This document shows, piece after piece, positions 13,137 to 24,592 of a stretch of DNA of 64,000 nt. The first letter of the stretch is position 1. Each line of letters begins with the position of its first letter. The DNA lies in the NCBI RefSeq assembly GCF_020921035.1, contig NC_063159.1, positions 5,992,501-6,056,500 of the forward strand. The letters run 5' to 3'. The notes under the pieces were generated by a model that saw only the letters and a list, made by a program, of their open reading frames with translations, ran no database searches and had not been told where the DNA came from. The position numbers and the translations under genes were made by a program. This stretch comes from Rhodamnia argentea. Taxonomy: Eukaryota; Streptophyta; Magnoliopsida; Myrtales; Myrtaceae.

Positions 13137-14066
13137 TGTTGCGCGTTTAAAATCCTTCGACTAAGCCCAAATGAGTTCTCGGGCTTTGACCCAAATAAGG
13201 TTGAGGCCCAAAAGGATTATCCACGCATGAATCTTTCATCGAATTTAATCCGTTTGTTTTTCAATATGGAGTTCCGGGTCGATTTTGGACAGAGAGTGTC
13301 AAATGCGAAAGATATTTATATTGAGACGAAAGTCGTGATACAAACTCTTGGCAATCCGTCAGCCCACTTATTCGACAATGAGACCAACTTCACGTCGTAC
13401 TGGGGTTCAAGGTATGGTTGGAATTTAATCGACGAGGCCGAACCAAATTGAGGACACAATACCGGAATCTATTCGACGACACTGGACAGTGGATGTAGGA
13501 CACAATACCGGAATTTAATCGACAGTATTAGACATGATTAGTGATGAGTACAACATCGGAATTGAATCGATGATGCTGAACTTAATGAGCAGACGCCAGA
13601 ATTTAATCGACGACACCTAACTCTGGGTATGACTCTCACCGGAATTGAATCAACGATGGGAATCTAAAAGCTACAGTTAGACTAGAAACTAGGTAAAAAC
13701 TAGGTAAAAGAGTTAAGACTTGTTTGTTGAGTTGTTCGGGGTCCTTTTCTCGTTGAATGACCCGCGATATTTATAGGAAGCTTCTTGATAATCGCCTACG
13801 ATTTTCCACTCCCGTACATTTTCCCATTCTTCGACGGTTCTTGGATTCGTGCGCCACTTCCTCTTTCACCTTTTGAGATTACCACCTTTTTGCGTAACCG
13901 CTTTGATCGTGGTTTCTTCGCGCGTCTTTTCCCTCTGCTTTTGGGAACCGACGCGTGGCACCCTCTTGATCCATCAGAGCTTGATTCCAGTACGCCTAGC
14001 TGTAGGTAATCATACCTTCCTCACGTACTTGTCACGTGACACCTTAGGGGATTCTAGGTGTCAACA
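13137..14066 (+). mobile_element. Solo LTR (930 bp) with internal minisatellite
   Basis: It begins TGTTG and ends CAACA. The flanking five bases are AACTT (13132-13136) and AACTC (14067-14071), a 4-of-5 target-site match. At 13425-13660 a degenerate unit 'ccggaatttaatcgacga' recurs about every 45-70 bp. There is no internal coding region or second LTR, so this is most simply a solo LTR. The style is that of plant Gypsy LTRs (inference). Confidence 0.65.
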
Positions 14067-15090
14067 AACTCTCATATGAGTTACTTAACAATGTTTATTT
14101 GGTTGTTTCAATTTACCAAATCATCATTTGAGTTATCCCTTTTATTTGGTTTCCTAAGTTGTTTCGTTCGAGAAGCTTTCAGAATCGTCGTGGTGGGTCT
14201 TAGGAATTTGTCCTTTATGAAACCTGGTGAGTAAGTAACAATGATTGAGCGATCAATAACACCAATTTTGCACGAATATCCATTCATCACAAGCAAATAA
14301 TGCAGTGGGGTGTGAGAGATTATTGTGGTTGTAAGTGAGCATAAAATGATGATTTAGGTTTACTAATTAATAAAGAACAACACATGAGGCTGTATCATAC
14401 GGAGCAGTGATCCACCATAGTGATGATCGGATTGTGGTTGGGTGGCGTACGAGCAATATCATGGGGATTGCTTTTGTCTTCTCATCTTGGTAGTTTAGGA
14501 CAAGCTTCCCTGTCATGATGGTGGATTTAATTCGCTCGTTCAAGTTATAGGAATAGACATTGGGCAAGGTGTTGATACAACATTATTTTGGTTATAATTG
14601 AGAATTTAAAGTTGTGGAGAAAATCTGTCGCTCCTATATTTTTGACTAATAAAGAGTAGTTATAATGCGGCCGAGCATGTTGGGATACATGATGTGTACA
14701 TGGACTAAGTCGTGAAGGGTCTCGACCCTCGCCTATGGCCCTGCGACACTTATAAAAGACTAACAAATAAATATAATTTAAAAATATTAAAATATTATTA
14801 AAAATTATGTACATCAATGTCGAACATGCCACGTATGACAACTAGGATCCACGAAAAAATTGGATGGATGGACTTAATTGAGAAAATATGAAAAAGGTTT
14901 AGGACTCAATTGGTAAAATTGAAAGGTTTAGAACTGAATTAGCAAAAGTACAATAAATTTGAGACTTTTTGGATAATTTTCTCGGCGGAAGAGTGAAGCT
15001 ATGAGCAAGATTCGCTCAAGTATACTCTTATCCCTTTCACAAGAAAATGGCCTTGTCTTCTCCTCAACGGTGGAATATGACGTTCTTAAA
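14067..15090. other. Intergenic with one foldback arm
   Basis: The first part continues the TTACCAACT-rich style. At about 14700-14990 there is one arm of the 'ggtttaggactcaatt' foldback family with a short GC-rich part, but no clear partner arm. There is no gene. Confidence 0.4.
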
Positions 15091-15328
15091 GCTTCGTTTG
15101 TTTCGCGAAAAATAAATGATTTAGAAGACATTTTTTCTAAAATGATATCTTGTATTATTCAAAAACAAATGGATGAATGAAAAACAATTTCATCGTGCAT
15201 GAAGATTTTTAGACATAAAGTAATGTGCATAACAAAAATATTTTTTTATCAATTAATTATTTCAAATAATATAAGCAATTACTTTTTAAAAGATATTATT
15301 CAAATCATTTATTTTTGCAAAACGAATA
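15091..15328. mobile_element. MITE with TTCGCGAAAAATAAATGATT-type ends
   Basis: The left end (GCTTCGTTTGTTTCGCG, then AAAAATAAATGATTT) is matched by the reverse complement of the right end (AAATCATTTATTTTTGC, then AAAACGAAT). It is about 240 bp long and AT-rich with no ORF. Related copies are at 21092-21301 and 22331-22555, and a half copy is in the first intron of the peroxidase gene at 40529. Confidence 0.6.
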
Positions 15329-15435
15329 ATGAATTGTCGTCTTTTCCTTTCTTCAAAGAAGCCCAAACGTTCCATCAAAAGGGTACGGATCCCCGATTAA
15401 GCAACATGCTTAGTTTGAAGGGATAATAACATAAA

Positions 15436-18400
15436 TGATGCGACGTCCTAGAAATTCGACATATGTTTGATAGTAAAATTTAGTTTATGGAATGATTGTG
15501 AATTCCAGCTTGTTGCTTGAAATTGGATTCTTAGGGATTAACCAACGGAAATTGGAAGTTTCTCGAATCGTTGATCGAATTAGCATAGGTTTCGATTGAT
15601 TAGTCGTTGCGCCTTACAATTGAAATTCTTGCGCCCGAGCCTAGCTTGGAACGAGCCAGACTTGAGAAAGGTCTAAAATGCCCTTCATTGGTTGGCCAAA
15701 TGTCCAATTTACCCTTAGTTGCGAAATAACTATTTTTCCTCCAGCCAAAACTTGAAATGACCAAAATGCCCTTGGGTTTTTATGAGAAACAATACAAGGA
15801 AATTAATGAAGTCGGACCCACCTCATCTCATCTTTAGCCCCAAAGTCCACATTTTCAACTCCTTGTGTGTGTGTGTGTGTGTGTGTGTCTCTCTCTCTCT
15901 CTCTCTCTCTTCTTTGCCTTTTGTGGACGATAGCCCCCTTTCCCTCATTTCTTCTTCTTTTCGTGCAAGCTAGCCACCACGTAGCACACATCACCCTTTC
16001 ACCCACTCACTCTTGCTTAGTCATCGCTCCCTCCACCACCTTAGGCCACCACCATCATTGCCGTACGCTGCTATTGAACCCCCGGATAGAAGCTCGATGA
16101 TCGGCTCCCCTGTCTCGGCCCTTGTCATGTTTTCCCCCTCACCCGATCACTCACCTTGCATTCAGCCACCACCACTCGACCTCACCACCTCCTCCTTGCT
16201 CTGCCGCTAATGCCTCGCCATCCCACCACCACCACAAGCCACCATGGGCTAGCTCAAGCGATCCCAGCAACACGAGAACTCCCGCGCCCGCCCCGCCCCG
16301 CCACCGCCTCTATTTTGCTTTAGGAATCCTATCCCCGACGCCTGTTCCAACTTCTTCAACCCTCTAGCAATCACCACGGTCACCCTTAACCCTCCTTTGA
16401 CCTCCAGCTGCCACCCCCGACCGTCCGCAATGGCCGCAAAGACAGCCACCAAAGCCGAACGGACCCTAATCCGAAACTCGCCTTATTTTCTCGCCTTGTT
16501 CTGGTTTTGCTTATGGTGCTTGCTGTTCGCCGCCTTCCCACCTCCTTTCGGCCACCGTGAGCTACCTCCGACCACCTACCCGTCTCGCGATAACCCCTCA
16601 AACCTCCACCATCGACCTCGGAGCCATCCACTACTCATAGGCCGCCAAAATGACCACGACCAGCTCCTACCTTCCCCTGTTTTGTGGGCTTGAATCGTAG
16701 GCCAGATTTGTGGGATGTGGTCCAAACTGGTTTGAGTCGTGTCCTGTGTTGTTGGGCCAAGTTTCTAGGCCTTGTGCTAGGCCCATGGGCCAAGTTGATC
16801 GAGAGTTTAGGCCCATTGTTCGAAGTTTTGGACTCGTGATCCGATCGAGTCTAGAGTTCGCTCCGAGGTTCCCAAGGATCGTTGTGGCACTCCTCTTTGT
16901 GTAATTGACGGTGAGTTAACCTTTAATCATTAGTTAAGATGCTAATTACGTTCGATTAGTTTAATTAGAAGATCGGGGTATTTAGGCAAATTAATTAGGG
17001 TCAATTTAGGTTAGAAACTTGATTTAGGTTAAATGGCCATAATTAGTTAGGTTAGTTCGATTGTGGCTATTTGGGATCAAATTGATTGATTGGATGATTG
17101 TTATTGCTTGATCGCGAGTGAGCGATAGGCGAGAGACAAGCATACAATCAATTGGCGAATCGGATTAATTAATATTAAATTTATGAAGGAATTGAATTTC
17201 GATAAGCATGATTGGGTTGAATGTCCGTAATTGAATTGATTTGGCCTTGCTGGATCAATCATTTATATTGATTATATGGTTGAATGCCTTAATCGATTGT
17301 TGATTGTTTGTTGGATCGATGTCTATATTGATCTTTTGATCAATTGTTCTCTTGAATGCTTTGGATGATTGTTTAGGGGTTAATTGCCCTGTATTAGTTG
17401 CAAAGTCCGGACGATAATCCGTGTATTCATACTACTATATGTGAACTCAAGCAACATATTTTAGCATGAAAATGGCCGAGGGCCGAGTCTTTTGGCATAT
17501 CGTATGAGCATTCGACTAAATATGAGATTATGAACTAGCTGTTTGTTGAATGTACTGAAGTGGTCACATAATGGGTTTCTTGACAATGTCGTGTCGTGCC
17601 GATCGAAATTCCACGACTTGTTAGATGCATGCCTTTTTGTGATGCCGGATTGAACGGATACCATTTGTAGCTTGTGACGGACCGAAGCCCCTACATGGAT
17701 TCCTAGTAATTTCGTGTTGTGTCGATCGGAATTAGACGGACTATTAGATGCCATCGCCGTAAGTAAGAGATGAAGCTTGATCTTGCCATTAGACACTACC
17801 AATCGTAGTATAAAGTTATGCTAGACATGTGCATTGGGCCAAATAGTCATTAATAATTGAACTACATATGATGTTACGTGTGTGGATTGATGTAATATGA
17901 CATGATGTGACATGTCTCGTCCATGTGCGAGTATGGGCGTCTCAATTATAAAATGTATGGAATGAATCAAGTAGAACGACGGAAGCACATACTCAAGTCG
18001 TCATTGCATTTGTGTGGTATTCTAGCGGGTAAATTGCATGTGGTTGAGATATCTATATTGTGTATGTGATTGATTGATGAGACGTTCCGAATGAATCAAT
18101 GCCCTAGCTAGGTTTAGGAGTTGACTCACCGAGATTTATTTCTCACTCCGCCGTAGCTACCATTTTCGGGTCCAAGGTAAGGAAGCTGGTAGTTCCTTTT
18201 CGAAGTTGATGAGGATGAGGGTGACGTAACCCTCTCTTGGAGTATATGAGAAGATAACCCTTTCCGACCCATCTATCTCTTTTCGTTGATCTTAGGGAGT
18301 TGCCTCGAAGTATGGGGCTAAATAATGTAATATCTCTATCGTGTTAAGACGTGTCGATAAATGGAATAATGTTTTTGAGCTGATGTGTTTCCTGCTTTTC

Positions 18401-18557
18401 TATCCCCGTGATATGTTACTGTCTGGGAGTATTATATGTTTTTGTATGTGTAGTTAATCTCAAGGATGGGCAACGTGCTTGGTACACTATCCTTTATGAC
18501 TTGAGATCCGAGATGATTTGGTAGGGATGCCGCGAGTTCGAGGATCGGGGCGTGATA
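15436..18557 (+). mobile_element. Long LTR-like block (about 3.1 kb)
   Basis: It opens TGATGCGACGTCCTAG and closes with GAGGATCGGGGCGTGATA, text typical of long plant LTR ends of the GGGGCGTGACA class. A 9-bp direct repeat ATAAATGAT occurs at both borders (15431-15439 and 18555-18563). Inside are a (TG)n(TC)n microsatellite (15864-15911), a CCACC-rich stretch (about 16020-16640), a diverged 'gtgtcgatcgga' repeat (about 17580-17760) and 'gactcaccgagatttatttctc' text (18123-18145). ORFs here are low complexity. The exact termini are uncertain. Confidence 0.5.
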
Positions 18558-18857
18558 AATGATCTATAAACTTTGGCTCAATATGCAAAGTAGTCCTTGA
18601 ACTTTAGCCTAATATTCAATGTGATCATTGAACTTTTAATTTATTTAATTTGGTACATGGACTCTTGATACATATTCAATACGGTCATTTCATTAATTTA
18701 ATATCGGTGGCATTAGTAAATATTTTCATATAGCCTAGGGATTAAATTGCATATGTACTAAAAGTTCAAGGACTACATTGCACAGTATGCTAAAGTTCGG
18801 GGATCACATTGCACATTGGATCAAAGTTCAATGACTATTTGTGTCATTTTTCCTAAT
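18557..18857. repeat. Palindromic MITE, 'gtccttgaacttt' family
   Basis: The left arm 18561-18690 and right arm 18723-18857 are imperfect reverse complements built from phrases such as 'aatatgcaaagtagtccttg'. It is the first clear member of a family also seen in 28948-31175 and at 33510, 35945 and 38645. It abuts the LTR-like block. Confidence 0.65.
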
Positions 18858-20169
18858 TTGAATACAACAATGAGCTAATTTATACCTAAAGTTCTTAACA
18901 TCATTGTGAATTAGCATTTAAGAGTTCAGTCAATTACAATCAATGCATAGATGCCAAATTTTTCAAAGAACAAAGTTATTTATTTATTTATTATATCATA
19001 TTCTATGCTACTATACAAGCAACACTGTGTGTATTATGTGCCATGTGCACATTGCGAAACCATGCTCAATCCTCATGCGTTCCCACTCCTCTCCCCACGA
19101 AGGTGGGGATTCGAAGTTGGCTTTATAAAGAACGGAGTTGGCTTTATAACAAAAAGTATATTGAAATATTTTCCATAATTTTCAAAAATTGCTATCGAAA
19201 ATAATCACAAGCATGGGGCCTCGATTCACGGATCAAACAGTTCTTGGGGTTCACTCCTCCAATCCATCAAATCGATCCGCTCAATGTATGAACCTAGGGT
19301 CGACTTATTGAATGAGTCTTTTTCATTGTGGTATGAGAGAGAGTCACTTTCTACATATGCAAACACTTCATTGTATTCTCCTCAACCCTTATAACTTCAT
19401 ATTGTAGTTCAATAGTATAATGGCGCATCGATAATACAAATTATAGCAACGCTAATTTAAGCAACATGACAAATTGTTTTTCTCACAAAATGTGGCTATT
19501 TGAAAAAAATTGGTTCAACAATTTTCAATGGAAATCCCGCTACCTACTTTAGCAGAATTATGGTTGGTTTTTATGATTCCAAAAGTTATTTTCAACATTG
19601 TTGGGACCTATAAATATAAAATTTTCAATTTTAGAGAGGAACAAGGATGTACCTAAGACCACGAGAGTCGAACTTCAAGTGAGAGATCTTAAAACTTATC
19701 TTGGATTACTTGATTGAAATGAAACCCCGTTGACCAATAGTTCTTCGAATGAGCCATTGACGTTCATTTTCGGGTCTCCTCCTTCTAGTGGGATCCGGGT
19801 TTAGTTTCCTATGAGGTTGTGTTCCTTAGCTTTCTTTGAGTCATGGGAAGTCCCATTTACTATAAGTTCGCTTGCAAACCCCTTGTCCCTCTTGCACTTA
19901 GTTATCGGTTGAGATATATGGAGGCACCGAGAGGAAGCAAGATAGAAGATATTCGTCTTAGGCGAGACCGATAAATTTCAAATGGTCGATTAGGTTGAGT
20001 TCACGTGTGAATTGTGTCATCTAGCATATTGATATTTGGGCCCATCCCTGGGATTGCACGAGGGAGGGCACCCATATGGGCCATGTCCTTTAGAGAAAGA
20101 AAAAAATGTTTGTGTTGATATTAGAGAGAGAAACCACAAGTTAGAAGCAAGAGAAATGCATTTAGACTG
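18858..20169. other. Intergenic, nothing recognised
   Basis: This is AT-rich spacer. A short inverted repeat 'cccca...tgggg' occurs near 19095-19110. Short ORFs at 18943-19178 show no domain. Confidence 0.45.
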
Positions 20170-21059
20170 CATTTGGTCATCATGATATAAACTAGGATAT
20201 GATATGTTTTATTCTATCCCGTGTTTGGTAGCTGTCCAGGATAGGATAAAGAGATATATAACCCGAATAAAACTATCTTAGGGGACAGGGTGAGATAGAT
20301 CGGGATAGTATTTCTCAAGAAAGCAAAACTAAATTTTTCTCACAACCATTGCCTCTCCTCCATGTTAGATTGCCTCTATTGTGCCAAGCTACATCTCTCA
20401 CGCACGGGGCCGTCTCTTTGGTAGTGGCAATTATCAAGTGTGGCCGCCTCTTCAACAATGCTAGGCTAGGGTCTCTTGCCGCAAAATCGGGTATCTCCAC
20501 GACCTTATTCTTCAAAGGATTTTTTGGCATGATATGAGTTTATGTCCCTCGTTCTTTAAGTGCTTGAACTTTTCCAACATTCTAAAGGAGTTTCCACATA
20601 TTATGAAGAACTCAAGGTTGATCGTTGACTTTCAAGGTATCTCTTTTGGGCAACTTACATGAGTGCATCTTTAACTTATGAAAAGAGACCTAATAATTAG
20701 ATTATTCAACATTTGTTTACTAACTCAACAAGACAATGAGCAAGGCAACAAGTCATTTTCAAAGAATTCGACTCCAAATCAAGACCTCCGTTTCTATGAG
20801 ATCCGCTCTGTTGATGTTGTGTCCGAATTCAGATGGCAAAAACCTATGCTCAACAATAATTCACTCATCAAAACTCACCATTGAATAATTTCTAAAGCAT
20901 CATAATGTTTCAGCAAAATAAAGTTGATCTAATCCGTGTCTTACCTTTGACTTTAAATCCATAGTTCACCAAATAGTAGATAGAATATGACAAAATCCTT
21001 GGATTTCTTATCATATTATATCTAGTCCTATCCCGACTGAAAATATGGATGACCAAATG
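20170..21059. mobile_element. TIR element with CATTTGGTCATC ends (890 bp)
   Basis: A perfect 12-bp terminal inverted repeat is present: CATTTGGTCATC at 20170-20181 and GATGACCAAATG at 21048-21059. Both ends continue into subterminal text rich in 'gatatga'/'tcatatta'. The interior has only short ORFs without a transposase domain, so the element is non-autonomous. A diverged related end may lie at 56250-56460. Confidence 0.55.
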
Positions 21060-21091
21060 TAGCATTATCTTCTTTGGAAATTAACAATTTG

Positions 21092-21301
21092 AGGCCTATT
21101 TAGATTTCACTTGTTTCTCGGAAAATGAGTGATCCGGAAAAAAAAAACTTTCATAAAAATAATAGCTTGTATCGTTTACGAAAATAAACTAGCAAAAAAC
21201 ATATTGCGATTGACTAATTATTTCAAGCGTTATAAGCTATCATTTTTTTGAAAATAAAATTTTAAATCATTTATTTTTTTATGGAATAAACAGAGCCTTA
21301 C
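21092..21301. mobile_element. MITE, relative of 15091-15328
   Basis: The ends are GAGGCCTATTTAG and the inverse-type CAGAGCCTTAC. Between them are 'ttctcggaaaatgagtg' on the left and 'aaatcatttatttttttatgg' on the right. It is about 210 bp, AT-rich and non-coding. Confidence 0.5.
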
Positions 21302-22330
21302 ACTTGGAGATTTTTTTTTTTTTTATGCAGAAGGGAAGTCTTACACAAGGGTTAGAAAAACCTAGCGAGGTCGTTAGCCCTCGATGGGGTCCAGTGATGG
21401 CCGGTGTAGTCCAGGTTTAGGGTGTGTACCCCGATCCCGGTGAGGTGCACCTAGGCAGGCCTCGCTAGTCGCACACGATGGTCAATGAAGCCTTCGCCGG
21501 GGCCGGGGAGGCAGCTCCCATTGCCTAGGGCTAACAACCTACACCGGTCCCTCCGATGATGAGGAGTGGCGGCGGCGGGGGTGGCAACGGTAGTAGCGGC
21601 ACCCACGAGCCTTGCCATTATATATAGATATATATATATTGAGTTTTTTTTAAATAAAACTTTAGCCTTTTATATTTTTTAATCCAATTTATATAAAATT
21701 TGAAGAAAATAATTTTAAAAAGCCGCCTAAGAGAGGAAGAAAATATTTTTTTTGGTCAAAAGAGAGAAATTTTTTTTACAAAATGCAATGTTAGTATTTT
21801 TCATTTGATAAATTAACGGTATTAATGGAGGGACTTGTTGCACCAATATGATTATTTTTAGGACTTGATTGTGCTTTTTAAAAGTTTTAGAATTGAATTG
21901 CACTTTAGTGATAAGTTTTAGAAAGTTAACTTATCCCTATTTATTTCCTGTTGACAAAAAAAAAAAAAAAAAAAGAAGACAGAAGTTAATTATTTCCTAA
22001 AGAAAACTAAACTTTGACCTAGCATACCTTTTTGTCCGATGCAATTGACTAGAATTGCGTGCCAACTGGAAGCTCGTGGTCCAAAGCCTTTCGATTATGC
22101 GGTCGAATTTCAAAAATACTTTTTAGATCACGGGTTAGCATCTGCCGTGACAGATAGTGATGGTGAAAAGTTACAATATTTTCAACATAAAAAAAAAAAA
22201 CCTTTCTTTGACTTGATACTTAATGTGACATTAATTGATCAGGTCGAATCATAAATTTCTTGATACCTCATAATTGGATGATATTGGCCCTTAAAAAATT
22301 ACTTTTGCGTTACGGGATAAACATGGAGAG
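21302..22330. repeat. Intergenic with GC-rich repeat core and foldback arm
   Basis: A GC-rich stretch (about 21350-21605) with 'gcctcgctagtcg' and 'ggcggcgggg' text is followed by an AT-rich arm (to about 21930) with 'ggacttgattgtgc' phrases. This matches the general layout of the foldback elements with captured GC-rich cores. The remainder to 22330 holds a poly-A tract (21956-21974) and a short featureless ORF at 22039-22254. Confidence 0.4.
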
Positions 22331-22555
22331 ATCCCTTATTTGTTTCGCGAAAAATAAGTGAATTGAATATATTTTCAAAAAAAAAAAATATCGCTTATAT
22401 TACTTAAAATAATTAGTTAATAGAACACATTTTCATTATCGCCGTAGACGATAGAAATATTTTCCATTCGTTTATTTTCACAACAGATAAAAGCGATCAT
22501 TTTAAAAAAAAATACTTTTTTAATCGTTGAATTCCCGTGAAACAAACAAAGCCCT
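22331..22555. mobile_element. MITE, relative of 15091-15328
   Basis: The left end reads ATCCCTTATTTGTTTCGCG then AAAAATAAG. The right end, reverse-complemented, reads GGGCTTTGTTTGTTTCACGG. It is non-coding and about 225 bp long. Confidence 0.55.
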
Positions 22556-22996
22556 GGTTTGCCAACTTTATTAGTCAAATTTTCAGACCTCTACTCACGA
22601 AAGCTGGTCAATTGACTCATAGTCAACTACCAAATGTTTCGTAGAAGGATCCTTGCCGGATTTGATCAAATGTGTGGTTTTTGAGTCAACCAAAATCATG
22701 CGCCTAAGAAACGCGTCTGTCAATTTCAATCAGCTGCAGTAGCATTAATAGAGTGCTCTTCGTCAAATCGTTGCCTTCTAAGTTTACGCATTATGGACTG
22801 CTTCCATTTGCTAGTAATCTAACCATAGTGATGAAGATGTAATTTGTTTAAGCAATCTAAATCAAGATTAGGAGTACAGAAGCCAAAGCAAAACCCAGAA
22901 ATGAAGCACAGATTTTTTGCTGGTCTGGTTCCTCCAAATCAAGTGGCTACTACATCAACATAGTATATCTGTCTGAAGCTGTGTTGCGGGGCTTGG

Positions 22997-24334
22997 TTAA
23001 TCGTCGGGACGATAATAAGCGTAAATGGCGTAGATGGCCTGGACGAAGGTAAGGACTAGGAGAATGAAAGCAGCGGCGGCCGAGATGAAGGACCAAGGGC
23101 TGCCGAAGTACTCGCGCTTGATCCCCGTCCTTTGAACATGCCACTTGTTCTGGTGGTACCGGTTCACTTGCTCGAATAACTCGGCCAAGTAACTCTTCTT
23201 CATATCGAACATGACATCCTTGGCGAGATCATTGAAGAACCTCGTGACCTCCTCGTCGGTCCCCAGAAAGTTTGTGATTATGTTGCGCTGAGACAGGAAC
23301 TCTGCGTCCAACGCCGAACGCACGAGACATCTCATGAGGATCATGTAATTGGTGATGTGGCTGGAGCAGTAACGGTAGCTCTGCTCGAAAGCCACGCAGT
23401 TGAGGAAGAAGGAGCTGGTGAAAAAGTCGAGGGTTAAAGGAGGGATCCGAAGCACTCCGTCGTCGAACACGACGCTGATTAGCTCATCGCTCTCCCTCGG
23501 TTCAAACTTTATCCCCGCGAGTTGCAGCTGCTTCGTGGAGGGTATCAGTTGAAGCGACTCTTCATCGACCCATCCGGGATGTTCGAGATCCAAATGGCCG
23601 ATTATGCCCATTCGGAACAAATCAAGCAAGTGCGTGACATTGGAGACTTGGTAGTGCCTCTCAAGGCGTTCCGCCGGCAGTCTGAGCGCATAGTTGAAGA
23701 ACTCTAAGGCGATCTCATTGAGGGAGGTGTTGGCTTCCGAGGGAGAGCTGGATAAGTCGTAGATCGTCTGAAGAACGATGAACGGGATCTGGTTTTCAAT
23801 CAGGAGGAGGTCGAGCGTGAGGGACGTGAAAATCCACCGCATGGAGAACAAGGGGTCGTTGGCGTCCGGTCTGATCACTTGGGCGAAGACGCGGAACATC
23901 TCAACGATGAAACAAGCATCGAGAACCATCATCTCTATAAAAACCGATGTTTCCTGATCGAGGGCCTCCGAGTAGCTGTCCCGTATGCCGGTCTCCAGCG
24001 AGGCGACGGCCTCAAAGTAATGGTCCAGGCCAGCGCCGTAGTCTCTGGTCCGATCGAGCATAGCGGAGAACAGTCGAGGCTTGTGCTGTTCGATCAGCAT
24101 CAGCTGCTCTTCCCCATGGTGGTACGGGCCAACGGACACAACGCGGGGCTTGTAAGCCTTGGCGTTGCTCTCCACTTGGCTCTTGGGGACTCTGAAGATG
24201 CAGCAAGAGTAGCTGTTGGCAGTGGGCTTCAGAAGAGTCGGCGTCTGCCTGAACCGTCCCTCCATGTGAGAAGTCCAGCCGCGCCCCGCATCCGCTGCCA
24301 CCGTGATTGCGCGGTGGTTGGTGTCTCCGTTCAT
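22997..24334 (-). CDS. DUF247 plant protein, single exon, intact
   Basis: The product is 445 residues, a normal length for the DUF247 family. In order: CCIFRVP at about 44-50, then PRVVSVGPYHHG. Next come MMVLDACFIVEMF, DLLLIENQIPFIVLQ, HLLDLFR, AGIKFEPRES, LRIPPLTLDFFTSSF, and ITNYMILMRCLV. The C-terminus has YLAELFEQVNRYH and a hydrophobic tail at about 416-441 predicted to anchor it in a membrane. The biochemical function of the family is unknown; some members are linked to self-incompatibility in grasses. The frame is open a further 39 codons to an ATG at 24451, but a TATA box lies between that ATG and 24334, so I chose 24334. It has no intron, as is common in the family. A broken copy of its 3' part lies at 26541-28935. 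Confidence 0.9.
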   Translation of the reverse strand: MNGDTNHRAITVAADAGRGWTSHMEGRFRQTPTLLKPTANSYSCCIFRVPKSQVESNAKAYKPRVVSVGPYHHGEEQLMLIEQHKPRLFSAMLDRTRDYGAGLDHYFEAVASLETGIRDSYSEALDQETSVFIEMMVLDACFIVEMFRVFAQVIRPDANDPLFSMRWIFTSLTLDLLLIENQIPFIVLQTIYDLSSSPSEANTSLNEIALEFFNYALRLPAERLERHYQVSNVTHLLDLFRMGIIGHLDLEHPGWVDEESLQLIPSTKQLQLAGIKFEPRESDELISVVFDDGVLRIPPLTLDFFTSSFFLNCVAFEQSYRYCSSHITNYMILMRCLVRSALDAEFLSQRNIITNFLGTDEEVTRFFNDLAKDVMFDMKKSYLAELFEQVNRYHQNKWHVQRTGIKREYFGSPWSFISAAAAFILLVLTFVQAIYAIYAYYRPDD

Positions 24335-24423
24335 TCTTGTCTTGGCGGTTGCTTCCGCCGTGTCAGGCTTTCCTGAGTAGTGTGTGTTGACCAATTTGCG
24401 CGGTGGAATTTTTTGCTCGGTTT

Positions 24424-24431
24424 CTTTATAA
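24424..24431 (-). promoter_or_regulatory. TATA box of the DUF247 gene
   Basis: TTATAAAG on the minus strand lies 90 bp upstream of the ATG at 24334, giving a predicted 5' UTR of about 60 bases. It lies downstream of the in-frame ATG at 24451, which is the reason to reject that longer start. Confidence 0.5.
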
Positions 24432-24592
24432 GAGAAAGACTTCCACGTCATACGGCTGCGAGGAAAGAGGAGGAAGAGTGGAGTCTACTGTTCCGCTGGT
24501 CAAAAAAGACGGAATTCAGCGCTACGAAATGTCAAAAATATCATCAATATGTAAAATGTCGTTGATAAATTCTTTGTGCCATCAATAATTAG

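Noticed and set aside
16013..16693. Several overlapping proline/serine/histidine-rich ORFs on both strands
   Set aside because: Low-complexity CCACC-rich sequence is open in many frames at once; it lies within an LTR-like block.
23879..24376. 165-codon plus-strand ORF
   Set aside because: It is antisense to the DUF247 coding region and has no domain of its own.
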